This document shows positions 47,320 to 60,789 of a stretch of DNA of 64,000 nt, one piece after another. Under the pieces are notes generated by a model. It saw only the letters and a program-made list of their open reading frames with translations. It did no database searches and was not told where the DNA came from. The stretch is taken from the NCBI GenBank assembly GCA_012295275.1, contig CM022667.1, positions 15,639,305-15,703,304 on the forward strand. Reading direction: 5' to 3'. The translations under genes were made by a program, and so were the position numbers. Numbering within the stretch: the first letter of the stretch is position 1; each line of letters opens with the position of its first letter. This DNA comes from Chrysomallon squamiferum. Its lineage: Eukaryota > Mollusca > Gastropoda > Neomphalida > Peltospiridae.

Positions 47320-48440
47320 TTCAATAACTACGTTTCTGGACACTTAGAGGTCTCGCTGTAAAACCAGCTCTCTCGTCGATTCTACTTTTCCAAGTGGGGT
47401 TTAATTGGTTTTGATAAAATGTTCTCCTCGGCAGGCAAGCGAGTAGGCGATTTGAGTGTTTTCTCCCATCTTCCCAATCACAGATAAATGGCCAATAATT
47501 GTATGTATGTGGCTGAAAAGGGTGCATTTCGGAGGCTGTGGAAACTGCCATCTATTTTCAGAATCTGATGACCCGATATCGAGCCATCCCCGTTAATTGA
47601 CAAAGATTGGAAAGCATTGCATGATATTTTCGCGAAGAGAGTTGGACATCTTTCTCATTCCCCTATAACGTCTTAATAATTTTCTTTCACTTTGACCCGA
47701 AGGTTATCTTAGCCCTGGGGAGAGTGTTGCGTGCGATGTTTGATAGAAGAATAATTCGAAATGGTTTCCAATATCGACAAGAGAATTGAGTTACGTTGGA
47801 TTTGTATCATTTTTTTTTTCTCAACATTCTCGGAGTGTTTTCAGAGCCCTAATGCATCTGTCGAAGTAAATCTCCCAAGTCCATCATCGCAAATTAGCAG
47901 ATTAAATATTGACGGATGAAATTTCATGTGATGTAAGAAATCGTGGAATATTTCATTCTCCGATGATGATTGAAAGTGAAAACTTGTTAAAGAATGATAT
48001 ATGATCTTGTTACAAATGTTCGAATTTAAACTTTTTTTTTTTTTTTTTTTTTTCCTTTCTCGATCTCTCAACCGCTTTGATAAAACGACAAAACGGCAAC
48101 CACGGAAAAACACCCACTGGCGCTCTACAACTTTAAAACTTCTTAAATCAAGACTATGAAATTAGCCAGACTCGGGGATTCGCCTTGGCAAAATCTGCAG
48201 CTTTCAACGAACCAATTCTTAACGTAATTTATGGATGCCAATTCTGTTTAATCTAATATTTCTAGAAGTGGTCTTATTTGAAGTCGGCCATCTTGGAACC
48301 AGTTCGATGTCTGCGCGTAATACCAATCTAGTCGTCTTCCCGATGTGTTAGTTCTCAGCGTAACAAGTTTATTTTGTTCGGTCCATCGCGTCCACCAATC
48401 AAAGTTGATTTTATGACCTGATAAATCATTCTAAGTTTTG
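47320..48440. other. Long complex block, candidate cluster of conserved regulatory elements
   Basis: More than 1 kb of complex, CpG-containing DNA broken only by a T-run at about 48031-48053. It includes a YY1-type site (minus CCAAGATGGCCGAC, plus 48283-48296), GGCCAATAATTG and CACTTTGACCCGAAGG. A 76-codon ATG-initiated minus frame (47321-47551) and a 90-codon minus frame across the T-run are present; neither is recognisable. Confidence 0.35.
47321..47551 (-). other. Unassigned open reading frame, 76 codons
   Basis: Starts MAVSTASEMHPFQPHT and has ordinary composition with several aromatic residues. No family recognised and no splice signals at the ends. It lies inside the regulatory-looking block and may be chance. 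Confidence 0.12.
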
Positions 48441-48665
48441 ATGAAGAAAAAGAAATATTATTTCACAGAGAAATGTAGATAAATCATTGTTCTAGACAGC
48501 AGGATGGTTTAAAACAGTGGCCTGGATTTATTCAAACATAAGGAAGAGCAATAACAATGTCAGCCACAGCCGTTTAATTAATAAATACAGCAACATTCGT
48601 AAACCCAAAAAACAAAACAAAGAATGCATTTAATAACAGTGCCATCAGTAAGCAACAACACCACC

Positions 48666-48666
<1 letters not shown>

Positions 48667-48710
<44 letters not shown>

Positions 48711-48725
48711 AAGAAGAAGAAAAAA
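48667..48725. repeat. (TTA)n and (AAG)n tract
   Basis: About 14 TTA units followed by a short AAG stretch. Confidence 0.95.
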
Positions 48726-49197
48726 AGATAACAACAAGAAAATTATTTTGCAAAAAAATGCTGAATTATTACAAGATCTTTTTTTTATAGATTTATCTTT
48801 GCTTTCTAGCAAATGATTTATTCCTACTTGTTATCTCCTTACTCTTTTCATCTTTCATTATTTTCATTGTTCTTTCTTTCATTCTTTCTTTACCTTTATG
48901 CAATCCGCTCCCAAAAGAAACCAGACGGCTAGTCGTAACTGGATCCAACAAGCCGAAACACAAACACTTCTGTATTTTATCTTAGCCATAACCGAACACT
49001 GTTTCAACTTTTACCATTTACTTTAAACACAAACCAGGAAACGGGATACAAGTTCGGACCGGACGTGAAGGAAATTAAAAATGCTTCCAGTATTTTGTTT
49101 AAATTAATAGGGATCAACTAAACCACGCAGTTATTTCCGCAAATCTATGTAAGGCAACTGCTACCCGTCAAGAAACAACGACGTTGTTAGGTTTAGA

Positions 49198-49256
49198 TGC
49201 TTTTTTCTTTTTATATGCTTTTTTTCTTTTTATATGCTTTTTTTCTTTTTATATTT
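49198..49256. repeat. 19-bp tandem repeat, three copies
   Basis: CTTTTTTTCTTTTTATATG occurs three times in direct succession, with one T fewer in the first copy. Confidence 0.9.
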
Positions 49257-49446
49257 TTCTTTCATTTTATTTTTTAATATCGTTAGGCATGAGATATGCA
49301 GTAGCTAGGTGACAGACAGACAATTTGTCTGAAACATGAATGTGAGCAGGCTCAAATCTAGATTCGGTCAGTTGGTGTTTATATCGTTCCAACATGCCTC
49401 AGAGAAAAATTGTAATAGATTAGTTATAGGTAACTTCACAACAGTT

Positions 49447-49450
<4 letters not shown>

Positions 49451-49539
<89 letters not shown>

Positions 49540-49604
49540 GAGAATATATATATATCTTTTTATCTATGTCTTTTAAGCACACACACACACACACACACAC
49601 ACAC
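49451..49604. repeat. (CT)39, (TA)n and (AC)n tracts
   Basis: CT units at 49451-49529, short TA blocks and AC units at 49578-49604. Confidence 0.95.
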
Positions 49605-51146
49605 TTAAACAGCTATTCATTTAGACTATATTCTTCATAAAGTATCGATCTCTTAATCTCTCGCAGCTGCGCCAGAAATCCTACTTAGGAAGAGGCCAGA
49701 TGAAACAAAGCACTTCGAAAGACTGTAGTTAATAATAACCTGAGGACAAAACATCATTAAAAATAGCAACAAAACACAGACAAACTGCTTTCTGTCAATA
49801 GAGATACTATTTATCGACCTTTCTTTTTCTTTACAACAACGACTTCTTTTTCAATGCATCTTTAATTTTTACAAGGAAAAGTAATTAGTGACGCAACACA
49901 TTTCACAGGCCCCCCGTGGGCAAAATGAAGATTCACTCAGTACAAAAATTAAAAAAAATAAAAAATATTGATAATCAGAAAACATTTAATAGTTTCAAGA
50001 GTGTTAAACGGTTTCCAATATCGAGTTTCTAACCTTCGATTTCTCAAGGCTGTATTTTGTAAAAATTGATGTTTACGATCCTGCTCGTAAAACAGAAAGT
50101 TAGATAAATAAATATAACGAAACACAAACATGAAAGCAAAAACGGAGAGTGTTGATAAAATATAAAAAATTAAAATATCAACACAATATAACAAACAAAT
50201 GAATGAATGAATGAATAAATAAATAAAAACGTAAACCCCCCCACAATATGAACGCAAAAAAAAACAGGTTCAATTACAATAACCTTTGCTATCGTGTATG
50301 TATTAGTGTATGAGAATATGCGTGCATGCGTGCCTGTATTTGTCAGCGTTTTTGTTTAATATCTGACAAAGAAAAAATAGCACTTTCCAGAATTGGTACT
50401 TAAAATGTCTTACCTAATTTTCGTTCTTCACAAAGTCATTGTTACGTGATTTTCATTATTTATTTGTGACGTCATTATCTACGTTTAGTGCAGTTTACGA
50501 TTTCTTTGAACTGGAAAGATCTGTGCTCGTAAATATGTATGTATGTAAGTGTGCATTTAAAACGCATTTTATTATTATTATTATTGTTATTATTATTATT
50601 ATTATTACTGAAATCATTCTTTGTAAGTATTATTATATACCACCTTATGAAGAACGGTCAATATTGGAGCTACATAATTATATAACGAAAAATCGTATGT
50701 TTCACCAATCGATGAAGACGAAACCATAAACTACTATTTGTGTCAAGATGCACTGTTACGGAGGGTTAAAATCAATCATTGTCAATAGCCGCCTTTGGCC
50801 CGTGTCAAAATCCTGGGTCACGTCAATATGAAGGTTAACGATGTGCGAGGGGAGACAATTAAATGTGATTACTTTGCGTATTTGGCTTGTGACTTAAGTT
50901 TTGTTGTTACAGACAATAAAATTTGTATTCATTTGCTTTAACGCTTACGTTCTTTATTTACTATCTAAACTAAAAGTAAAGTCTCTGAATTTCCGAGGAA
51001 TAATTATATAACGTATCAGTTCTTGGTTACTGAAGACTGTGTTTGCATGTCGACAAACGTAAACAGGAACCAAGGTACGGACGAGAAACCAGTAATTTAG
51101 CTATATTTGTCGACTTCACAAAACGGTGGAGGGGACGGTGTTGTGT

Positions 51147-51150
<4 letters not shown>
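49605..51150. other. Interval without an identified gene
   Basis: AT-rich to about 50400. A full CRE, TGACGTCA, lies at 50467-50474 and (TTA)n at 50568-50608. Complex CpG-containing sequence occupies 50740-51130. No exon recognised. Confidence 0.4.

Positions 51151-51197
<47 letters not shown>
51151..51197. repeat. (TG)n microsatellite
   Basis: About 23 TG units. Confidence 0.97.
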
Positions 51198-51199
<2 letters not shown>

Positions 51200-51339
51200 A
51201 GGAAAAATGTTTTTAATGGTTATCCGGAACTGTTAGTAATAAATCGGAAAAAAAATAAAATAATAAAAGTGAAATGACCACATGAATAACCAGAATCACT
51301 GTTTCTGTAATAACAACAAATGATTCTGTTAATATAAAA

Positions 51340-51520
51340 CCACCTCTACTACAACGTCTACTACCACAGCTGCTACTGCTACTAGATCTACCTTTATTAG
51401 TATCACTAATATTATAACTTTTATACAGTACTGTTATACCACTGCTGTTACTGCTGATGCTGTCGCTGCTGCTACTGCTGCTGCTAATAATAATAATAAT
51501 AAATAATAATAAATAATATC
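51340..51520. repeat. Degenerate (ACT)n, (CTG)n and (AAT)n tract
   Basis: CTACTAC-type units, then GCTGCTACTGCTGCTG and finally AAT units. Confidence 0.8.
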
Positions 51521-51735
51521 GATGATAGCAAACAGGAATAAAGGTCTGTACGAAAACTGTTTTGATTTATTTAAAGGTTATTCTCTAATACCTTTTCTTA
51601 ATCTTTCCACTGTTTTACGAAAATAGCCACGGTAATAATAGTAAGTAATTAGATAGATATTTCAGAAAAGAAGGGAAAAACAACAAATACAGCATTATAA
51701 GACCTCTGTATGAACATTTTGATCTAGAGGGAAAA

Positions 51736-51767
51736 TGTGTGTTTGTGTGTGTATGTGTGTCTCTGTC

Positions 51768-51803
<36 letters not shown>

Positions 51804-51930
51804 CGAGAGACTGAGACTGAGTCAGACAAAGATGGTATTGGACAAACACATGCTCATGCAACACACACATACACATACACACACACACAGAAACATACAC
51901 ACACATACACATAAACACACATACATATTG
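51736..51930. repeat. (GT)n, (GA)n and (AC)n tracts
   Basis: GT-rich then GA units (51784-51803), later ACACAT-type repeats to about 51926. Confidence 0.85.
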
Positions 51931-52086
51931 TGAATGTTAATCAGACATTCATTTATTTTATTTTAAATTATTAATTAGCTGTCATAGAAGCGAGACAATC
52001 AGCTACTGGCATCAGAATGACATTTCTAACTCGGCGAGATAATAACACAACCGACTTGACAATATAATAACGGAACAGAGTGAAAC

Positions 52087-52302
52087 TTAAAGCTTTGGTT
52101 TTACAATAACGATATGATTAACTGCATCAGCTATCTCATCGAAAAATCGATTATCGCACAGCTTTGAGAATAAGTCTGAAACGTGATATAAAAACGTGGC
52201 AGAATTCACACAGCGATACAGACGAATACGCCGTAACTGGTCAGCAGGCTGGTGAAACGAAATAGTTCCATTAACTATTTCTTTCTCCGAGATACGTAAC
52301 AT
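52087..52302 (-). other. Unassigned open reading frame, 71 codons
   Basis: ATG-initiated, starting MLRISEKEIVNGTISFHQPA and continuing with a charged, helix-like composition to a stop at 52087. It lies in complex CpG-containing DNA (51960-52330). Amino-acid usage is more protein-like than most frames here, but I recognise no family and see no splice or promoter support. Confidence 0.2.
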
Positions 52303-53319
52303 AATGTACCCAAGAAGGAAGGGGCTTTGATATTTTATCGATGTCCAATGTGTTGATTAACTGATTGATTTAAAATAAATAATCACGCGTAGAATGGATC
52401 CGACTGATTGTTTGAAAACAGGAAAAAAAAAAAGAGAAAAAGATTCGCTTGACGAGCTGAAAATGAATAAGCAAGGATAAAAAAAAGAAAGAGATCGATT
52501 AAATCGATGAATCGATTGAAAATGAATAACTGAAGCGTGCCGTGAAGACAGTCTACCTACAGTAGGGAGGCACCGTTAGGCGGTAATATTTTGATTTGAT
52601 AAGCGATCTAAGAAAGTAGTTTGAAAGGAGATATAGCCAATATGCGAGAAAGAATGTCAATATTGTTCTCACACAAGATGGCACACATTCCACGCTTCAT
52701 GATGTTACTAGGATGCTGCTCACAGAAATAAAAAGAAGGGGAAAAAAATGTGTAAGAAAGAAAAAAGCTAGCGAGGAAACGAATCGTCACGAAAAATCCC
52801 GTGGCAAGCCGATTTGTTACATGCTGAACAGTGGCTTGAAAGCGAAATGTCAGGAATTATATTGTAACGGAATTAATGACTCTCCTCATTCTACATGTAA
52901 CTGAGAAAAAATCGTTGCGCTTGAAGCTGTTTAGAAACAACATTAAAATTTTGAAATACCAGATTAGGTTTCAAGTTTCATTTCACATTAAAAGATTTAG
53001 ATAAAAATAGAGGTTACGCCTATAATAAACAGATAATAAGTTTAAAAACCTGAATTTAACGTAAGTAACAAAAAATAATATTTTACTAAATTTAAAAAAA
53101 AATCTATTAAATTATTTTAAATAATATATAAATGTACAATATACTATGGTTTCAAATTAAAAATTGTATTAGGATCTTATCAACTGTGGATCTGTGTTCG
53201 AGCACTGGCCCTAGGCAGGCTGCCTCATTTCTCGTTTTAACCAGTGTGCTAAAGCTGCCAACAACTTCATTATTTGTTTTCACCGACATACTTCGTGGCA
53301 CACTGAATGATTTACATTA

Positions 53320-53690
53320 ATATACTTTATGAAATAATAAATCGTCTGCAGCATTATAATTTATGAAATAATAAATTGTCTACATTATACTTTGTCATAC
53401 TGATTTAGAACAATATACCTAATCAAATAATAAACTGTCTATCGCATTATATTTTATGAAGTAACAACTTGTTTATATTTACTTTATAGGGTAATAAATT
53501 GTTAACAGAATTATACTTTTATGAAATAATTGTTTACAGCATTATACTTTATTAAATACTAAACTGTTTACACCACTAGTTTATGAAATTATAAACTATT
53601 AAGATCATTATACTTTAAGAAATACTGTTTATATCATAATCCTTTAGAAAATACAACTATTTACGCAATTATATTTTATTTTAACAATAG
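53320..53690. repeat. Degenerate ~32-bp tandem array, about 11 units
   Basis: The phrase ATTATACTTTATGAAATAAT followed by AAACTGTTTACAGC recurs through the interval with spacing near 30-35 bp (one unit longer). All copies differ, so the array is old. Confidence 0.75.
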
Positions 53691-55015
53691 CAATCGCTTT
53701 CTGTTCAACTATTAATTAAAGATTGTTAATTGAAAGAGAAATTTTATTTCTCTAAAACTCATGGAGAAATTTATTTTTTCTGTATCAAGAAAGAAAACGT
53801 TTTTGAAGATATTTAATCTTCAGCAATTCCTGACAGGCCAAAATTTCCTAGACTTGAAATATTTGTCCTGTGATTAAAATAAATCCAGACGAAGAAAAAC
53901 CACAGGTGTTTAGAAACATATTGCACTGCTTTGTTCCCTCGAAAACGATCTTTAAAATTAATCTTTCTTTTTTCTTCTTTGACATTATAAATAACAAAAG
54001 AAAAAAGAAAAACCAAGAAGCAAACCAAAAAAAGGAAATAATGAAAAGGAAGAAATGTTCTAGAATTACTATATAGATTATAAAACATCCAAGACATTGA
54101 TGAGTTTTTCGTTTTTCTTTTTCGTTTTAATTCCCTTCGATTATAAGTTTCAGATGGTAACGCATTGTCATAGCTTACCTTAATGGCTACTGTTCAATGA
54201 CGTTCTTTGTGACAAAGCAATATCTCAAGTTAGTGTTCTTTTAGTATCTTTAGAAATCTTCAAAAAGAAGAACTGCTTTGATGTTTCCGCCAAAGACTAG
54301 GATATAATGTGCTAATATGCCGGTTTTATTTACTGTATCGGTTTCTCTTTAGTTGAAGTATTTACGTTCATTTTGTAAAAATGTGTTTTTCTTTGATATA
54401 TTGATTATGTACAACGATGTATTTTTTTAAAAAAGAGATATATTTCAAGACTACAGAATTTAATGTTTCCTGGTAATCATTTGATAAAACAGAGAATTCA
54501 CATTTTTTACTACGTCATTCGAGAAATAAAATAAACTGAAAAATAAATAAATTTTAAAATTAGGAAGCTTGATAAAGTATTTTAATATAACTTTTAATAT
54601 GAAGATGCATTTTCATCTTTTTCGTCTTTTAACTGTAATACTCTGTCATTTAATTAAAATATTCCTTTGAAATTCTGATTCTGTTTCGAATGAATTAATG
54701 AAAGGACAAATAAATGAATAAACGACTACTGATTAACGAAATTTAATAATAATCAATACAAAATTTGAACATAATGAGAAAGACATTAGTTTCAGTATAA
54801 TGGAGCAGAAATTAGGAAGCGGCCTTTTGTCTAACGACTTACATAGTTTTGTGCACACTTTTACTAGACAGGGAAGCACATACCACATCATTTGTTAAAT
54901 CAGTGCTGAGTCTAACTGGAACAGGAAATAACACAATGAATGCTTTAAGACTAATATTTTAGTCAAGCTTTTAACCACTGACTACACATTTTTACCCTAA
55001 AACAAGTTACAGCCT
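53691..55015. other. AT-rich interval
   Basis: No simple-repeat tracts of note. A minus-strand donor-like AAGGTAAGC lies near 54177-54185 but no exon could be defined. No gene seen. Confidence 0.45.
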
Positions 55016-55527
55016 ATTGTTATTATTATTATTGTTATTATTATTATTATTACTATTATTACTATTATTATTATTGGTTTACATAGTTAAAAATTTCCAA
55101 TAAACTAAATGGATTACAAATAATTATTTGTCTCTTGATCACATTCAAAGAGGTTTACAGATTTAAAGTTCTTTATTTCTCTTTATCTTACAGTTTTAAT
55201 TGTTATTTATGTATTTTATAGTTAATAACTTTAGGCTATAAATAACAGACTATTAATAATAATCCTATTAAATAAAATACATCAAAGAGAAAAATAATCT
55301 GACTAAGATATGAATTGCGGCTTAAATGCTGCAAATACTCTTTATTAAATAGCATAAGCAACGATATGACGTCATGGGACAGGACTATCATATGCAGTTT
55401 TATTCGTAATTATAATGTGACCTTATAATTCATCTTAAAAGTCATTTTATACTGTTGTTTGTTTATTTGTTTTTTTTATTTCATTTGTTTAATTTTACTT
55501 TATTTTTATTATTATTATTATTTTTAC

Positions 55528-55578
<51 letters not shown>

Positions 55579-55579
55579 T
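55016..55579. repeat. (TTA)n and (TTTA)n tracts with intervening AT-rich DNA
   Basis: (ATT)n near 55019-55075 and TTTA units at 55526-55579. A full CRE with ATGACGTCAT context lies at 55367-55374. Confidence 0.85.
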
Positions 55580-56624
55580 ATATTGTTGGGTTTCGATGGT
55601 TTTGGACACTTAAACTGAATTTTATATCATAAAGGCAAAACCAGAAAAATAAAAACGAGAACAGCGGAAGAGTTAAATCAGTGGATGTATTCAAATGTTA
55701 TTTTACCATATCAATCATTTTAATGAACAGATATATTTATCTGTCTGAATATTAGCCAAAGCAGACAAGTTTAACTGAAAGATGATCCGAATGACTTGAC
55801 TCAGAAACATCGAAATTTCTATATAAGCAATCATTATGTACAAAGTAAGTTTGGAGTGAGTGCAGCGGGTCAAGGAACATTATTCAAATTGATGATGAAG
55901 GAGATCATGATTTTGATAATGATTATGATAATGATGATTATAATGATGATGATGAAGAGGAGTAGGAGGAGGAGAAAACAAGAGATGGAATGGACGAGAA
56001 AAATAGAGTGATAGAGAGAGAGAGGATATGTAGGACGGAAAGATAAACAGACTTACTATCAGTGAAACAAAATGAAGGAAGAAGACAGACCCTTTGTTAT
56101 TTTAGCGAGTATTTACATATAAGACTCTGATTCGTTTTCTTATTTGAATATTTCAAGTCACTAACTGTTAAATGACGGACTGGAACCAGTGAACCATAGA
56201 ACCACAACAAACCAAAGCAAGTACAATTCTGCAATCTAACTCACGCAATAATGCATATCAATGTTAAGTAAATATAGGCTCTTAGAAATTATGGATATAT
56301 AACTATTTATATATATCTTACTTTGACTAGCATACTAAGTTTATTTCTAAATCCAAATATAGAATATATTTATAATATGTATGAAAATAATGTCATATTA
56401 TGCATTATATACATAAGAACCTTCGTACTCACACGCCATCTAATACATTCTTCCATCTCTAATTTTCATATGCATTATACATACATTTCATAGAAACATC
56501 TCACTTCGACAAACACATTAACCCAATTTAAAAACTGAATTCTAAATCCAGTACATATCGGTCATTTGTATTTGACGCTAACCATAGTATTTTTAAATCT
56601 ATATCATTATTCAAAGTTTTTATT

Positions 56625-56664
<40 letters not shown>

Positions 56665-57108
56665 CCAAACAAAACATAACATTATTCTGTCAGATACAGT
56701 GCAGCCGTGTTTCATAATTAAATGAATACTCCGCAGGGAAATATGAATTATTTATGGATTTCCGATCGTAGAACTTGCAGCATTATTGTCGTTTAAAGAG
56801 AAAATCGTTGGCTTTAGAAGGTTAGGACATGTAAAGTATTCTATGTGATCAATCTTACAAAATAAATTTTGTTGTTGTTGTATGAAAGTGTGGTGCTGAT
56901 GTCAAAGAGTGTGGTCTGTCAGAGTTAAGTGCGTTTTTTCCCAGCTGTACAAAAGAGCTGTAGTAATAACTGCTGATGTAAGATAGCGTGGCAGTTTTTT
57001 AATTTTACATTTTTTTATTTTTTTATTTATTATTATTATTTTTTTAAATGTACAAAAACATGATAATTGTAGATGCAATGTGGTGTATTACTGGAGTATT
57101 TATTTAGG

Positions 57109-57144
<36 letters not shown>

Positions 57145-57480
57145 TAATTTCTTTTTTTTCTTCTTATTAGTATTAATAGTATTATTTTTTTATTATAAAT
57201 AATTTATTAATTTGTTAATTTCTTTTTTTATTTTGATATATCGGTAATAACAATCCTTGGAATGTAATGATATATCACATGGCATACAAAATAAGAAGTT
57301 AAAAAAAATAAGAATAATATAATAAAATGAAAGGATAAACAAGAAAGATACACATATTTTTCTTCCTTCCACCATCTCCACTTTCATCCCGCCCCCTCAT
57401 ATCTTCTTTCAACATACCACCTAAATCTTTCCACATTTTTAATTAAAAATTCTAAATTTTCAAATAATACGCCACAAACC
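55580..57480. other. AT-rich interval
   Basis: (GAT)n near 55905-55955, an A-run at 56632-56660 and (TTA)n at 57110-57145. No exon recognised. Confidence 0.5.
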
Positions 57481-57539
57481 AAACCGTAGGTAGACCTCGA
57501 AATTAATGAAACCAAGTTCCTTTTTTTTTTCTTTTTTTT

Positions 57540-57965
57540 CTGAACGACAAATCGGACGGCCTTGTCGATAATGATTATTTAATTGTGATTGGTAGTATCC
57601 GCGATCAATTCCCGAGACAAATAAAAACATGCGCTAATGATTGGGCAAGCAGCTGTGTGCAAACAGTCGCCATGCCAAAGCGCCACTAGAGAGGGCTGCC
57701 GACGAGAGTGGTGCCAGTCCTGACAATGAAATCTATAGAATTTACTGGAACACAAATTTGCCTAGGGGTGATATTTTCATGCTGAAGTGTTTGTCCGAAA
57801 CGTAATAAGCTGTCATTATTGAATGCTTCAAAGAAGTCAGCGAAACGTTAAAAAAAAAAAAAAGAGTCGATATATGAAATAAATGAAGTCGATAGGAAAC
57901 GCTTCTTCAAAGAACTATGGCGGCCATTTTTTCCCTTTGGTAAACTGCCGGAAGTGAATTCGAAA
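57540..57965. promoter_or_regulatory. Complex island with YY1, ETS and CTCF-like motifs
   Basis: ATGGCGGCCAT (57917-57927) is a YY1-type core, and CCGGAAGTG (57948-57956) is a full ETS-class site about 20 bp away, a pairing common at TATA-less promoters. CGCCACTAGAGAGGGCTGCC (57681-57700) resembles the CTCF motif but with mismatches in the core. CTAATGATTGGGC near 57634 resembles a HOX/PBX-type site. No splice-bounded frame follows. Confidence 0.35.
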
Positions 57966-58052
57966 CGAGATATTGTTCGTATTTATGTTAAAAAATTTTT
58001 TTAAATAAAACAAAATTAGTTATTCTTTTTCCTCTGCGATTATTGTTATTAT

Positions 58053-58072
58053 TATTTTATCATCTTCATCAC

Positions 58073-58103
<31 letters not shown>

Positions 58104-58130
58104 GTCATTATTATTATTATTATTATTACT
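58053..58130. repeat. (ATC)n and (TTA)n tract
   Basis: About 13 ATC units and a short TTA block. Confidence 0.95.
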
Positions 58131-58180
58131 ATTAAAATCTGTGTACATTTAGAAGTGGCAAGAAAAAGAGAAACAATCTT

Positions 58181-58274
<94 letters not shown>
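58181..58274. repeat. (AC)n then (AG)40
   Basis: Seven AC units run directly into AG units to 58274. Confidence 0.97.
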
Positions 58275-58277
<3 letters not shown>

Positions 58278-58919
58278 ATACTGCAGATAACAAACTGATA
58301 ATTATTAATGGAAGATATTATTCAATAACTATTTCCAGAAAACTATTTTAATTGTATATATTTGTTTTTCTCCCTATCGTCATAGTTTCCACACCTATCA
58401 ATCAGTGGTGAGTGGTTTTGTTTTTTTTCCTTTACAAACGTCTTTTAACACATACACAGATAGACAGATACATGGAGAGAGAGATAATTAAACAGATTAC
58501 AAGAATGTGCAAATGTGCATTTGCCATGTAACTTTATATAGTAAATGTACATATATCGATAACTATCTCAAATGCATTTATGCTTTGCTAGCATTATAAA
58601 CGATCATTAAATCTTTCTAAACATGTGAATTATACTTTAAAACTAAAAATATATTCGTTCAACCTTGCCCAAAGAGATGAAAGCATACTTTATATTCGAA
58701 CACTTTTAAGAAAAAAGTATACACAAAATGCACAAAAAAAAAAAAAAAATGATGATAATAATGAAGGTTGTTAACAATTACACAATAAAATCATATTTCT
58801 TCATTTTCTACTAACATGATGGTTATTTATGTGAACAAATGCTTTTGCATTCCCGTGAAACAAAAGAAAACAAAAGAACTCGTAAAGCATTCAGAACAGT
58901 TATTTAGACACTGCAATTC

Positions 58920-59145
58920 ATACCTCTGTTGTAGGCGTCGTGTTACTGACTAGTTTGAAGCTAGATGACGATGTGGCAACCGCAGATGAGGTTTTTGAAT
59001 GCTTGGTATGCGAATTAATGAATCGTTCGTGCCAGACATAGGCAGGCAATGAGAATTTTCGCAGATGGTAAATTTTCGGTAATGTTCGGTATATTTCGTA
59101 ACATTTCGGATTTTGTGTAATTTACCAACATGAAGATGACGTCAA
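58920..59145. other. Complex interval with spaced TTCG repeats and a CRE
   Basis: From 59053 to 59115 a short phrase (AATTTTCGGTA, ATGTTCGGTA, TATTTCGTA, ACATTTCGGA) repeats at about 10-bp intervals. A full CRE, TGACGTCA, follows at 59137-59144. Confidence 0.5.
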
Positions 59146-59207
59146 ATTTAATTTAAATAAATGTTTAATACATACGCATTTACAGCTTCATATTTGACTT
59201 CAAACAG

Positions 59208-59307
<100 letters not shown>

Positions 59308-60021
59308 TCCCTCTCTTTGTTTCGGTCTCTTTCCACCTGTCTCTTTTTATTTCACTCTCTGTCTCTCTCAACTCCTTACATATCACAAAAATAATAAAAT
59401 AAAATAAAAACAGACAAATACTTACAATAAAATTCCAGACAAAATTTCTATTGTCCAAAAACAAAAAAACATTCTAGTATAAAATAAAATAAAATTTGAA
59501 CATGCGTAATTTTTCTGTTCAGCCATCTATTAAATTCTCGCTACATTTATTTTCTCCATAATGACCGTTAATATAAGCTTAATACGTTCCGATTTAAACT
59601 GTACGGGTCGTGTTACTTTTAAATTTGTTTACACTGTCATTATTACGACAGTTTAACATTTCCAGATATTCGTAAATATATGTAGAGGCTATTAGACCTA
59701 ATGATGTCAAATGGTGTGTGACGGGATCATCAGCATCATCAACTAATTGTCAACCACGGCTGCACAGAGGATCTCAGTAACTGCAGAAATAAGGGGCTTA
59801 GAAGACACAAATATTTGGAAACGGTCTGGACGAATATAAAATATGAAACTGCACAGACCGTGATAAATAAATCTACAAAATTTATATTAAAATGTCGAAT
59901 AATAACCGCTAAAAACTTGTTGAAGGGAATAATAATTGTACAGTTAAATATTAATGGAACCAGCATTTATATTTTATGATATATTATTTCTGATGCAAAT
60001 AACATACACAAAAATACGTAC

Positions 60022-60024
<3 letters not shown>

Positions 60025-60072
<48 letters not shown>

Positions 60073-60182
60073 AATTATACACGCGCATCCACACATACAA
60101 AGATGCATACATATATAAATGCAAACATACATATATATATATTTGCATACAAACGTATATATTATTTATTAGGTCTATCGTA

Positions 60183-60223
<41 letters not shown>

Positions 60224-60260
60224 GTTATTATTATTTTGTTATTGTTTTTGTTGTTGTTGT
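60025..60260. repeat. (TA)n and (TTA)n tracts
   Basis: TA units at 60025-60071, shorter TA blocks near 60131, and TTA/TTG units at 60184-60260. Confidence 0.9.
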
Positions 60261-60399
60261 TGCTGTTGCTGTCGTTGTTGTACTTTGTGAATCTAACATT
60301 ACATTAACAGATATAACAGAAGATAAAATCCATGTTATGCTTAGCTCTAATTATTAAACATCGTCTATTAGCATTCTATTACACATTTCTCAACTACAA

Positions 60400-60680
60400 A
60401 CGGACCTCCCGCAGTTAAAGCAAACGTTCCTCGTTACAAACTGCTATGAAACGTAAACGATTAAACTCATTACAACGAACAGCGCCGCCATTACTCTTCA
60501 AATCAATTGAGTAAACTCGTCTTTTTCTCGTTTGGTTACGTTACTCACGCAGTCTTGCGCTATCAGAGCATACTTGGGATACACGTGAATGACGTTACAG
60601 ACAGAACAACAGACTGAGAACAGTTAAGTGACGGAAACTGATTTATTCCCGGATTAAAGTTCGATTTTTTCCGATGATTT
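60400..60680. other. Complex CpG-containing island
   Basis: Includes CAGCGCCGCCATTACTC near 60480 and TACACGTGAATGACGTTAC near 60580. Candidate regulatory DNA; no exon seen. Confidence 0.25.
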
Positions 60681-60684
60681 GCTT

Positions 60685-60789
60685 TATATATATATATATA
60701 TATATATGTAGCATCGAGTAACTTCAGCCAGAGAAAATAAAATTATGCTTCAAACAGCAATAATAAAAACAATCTCTATATATATATAT

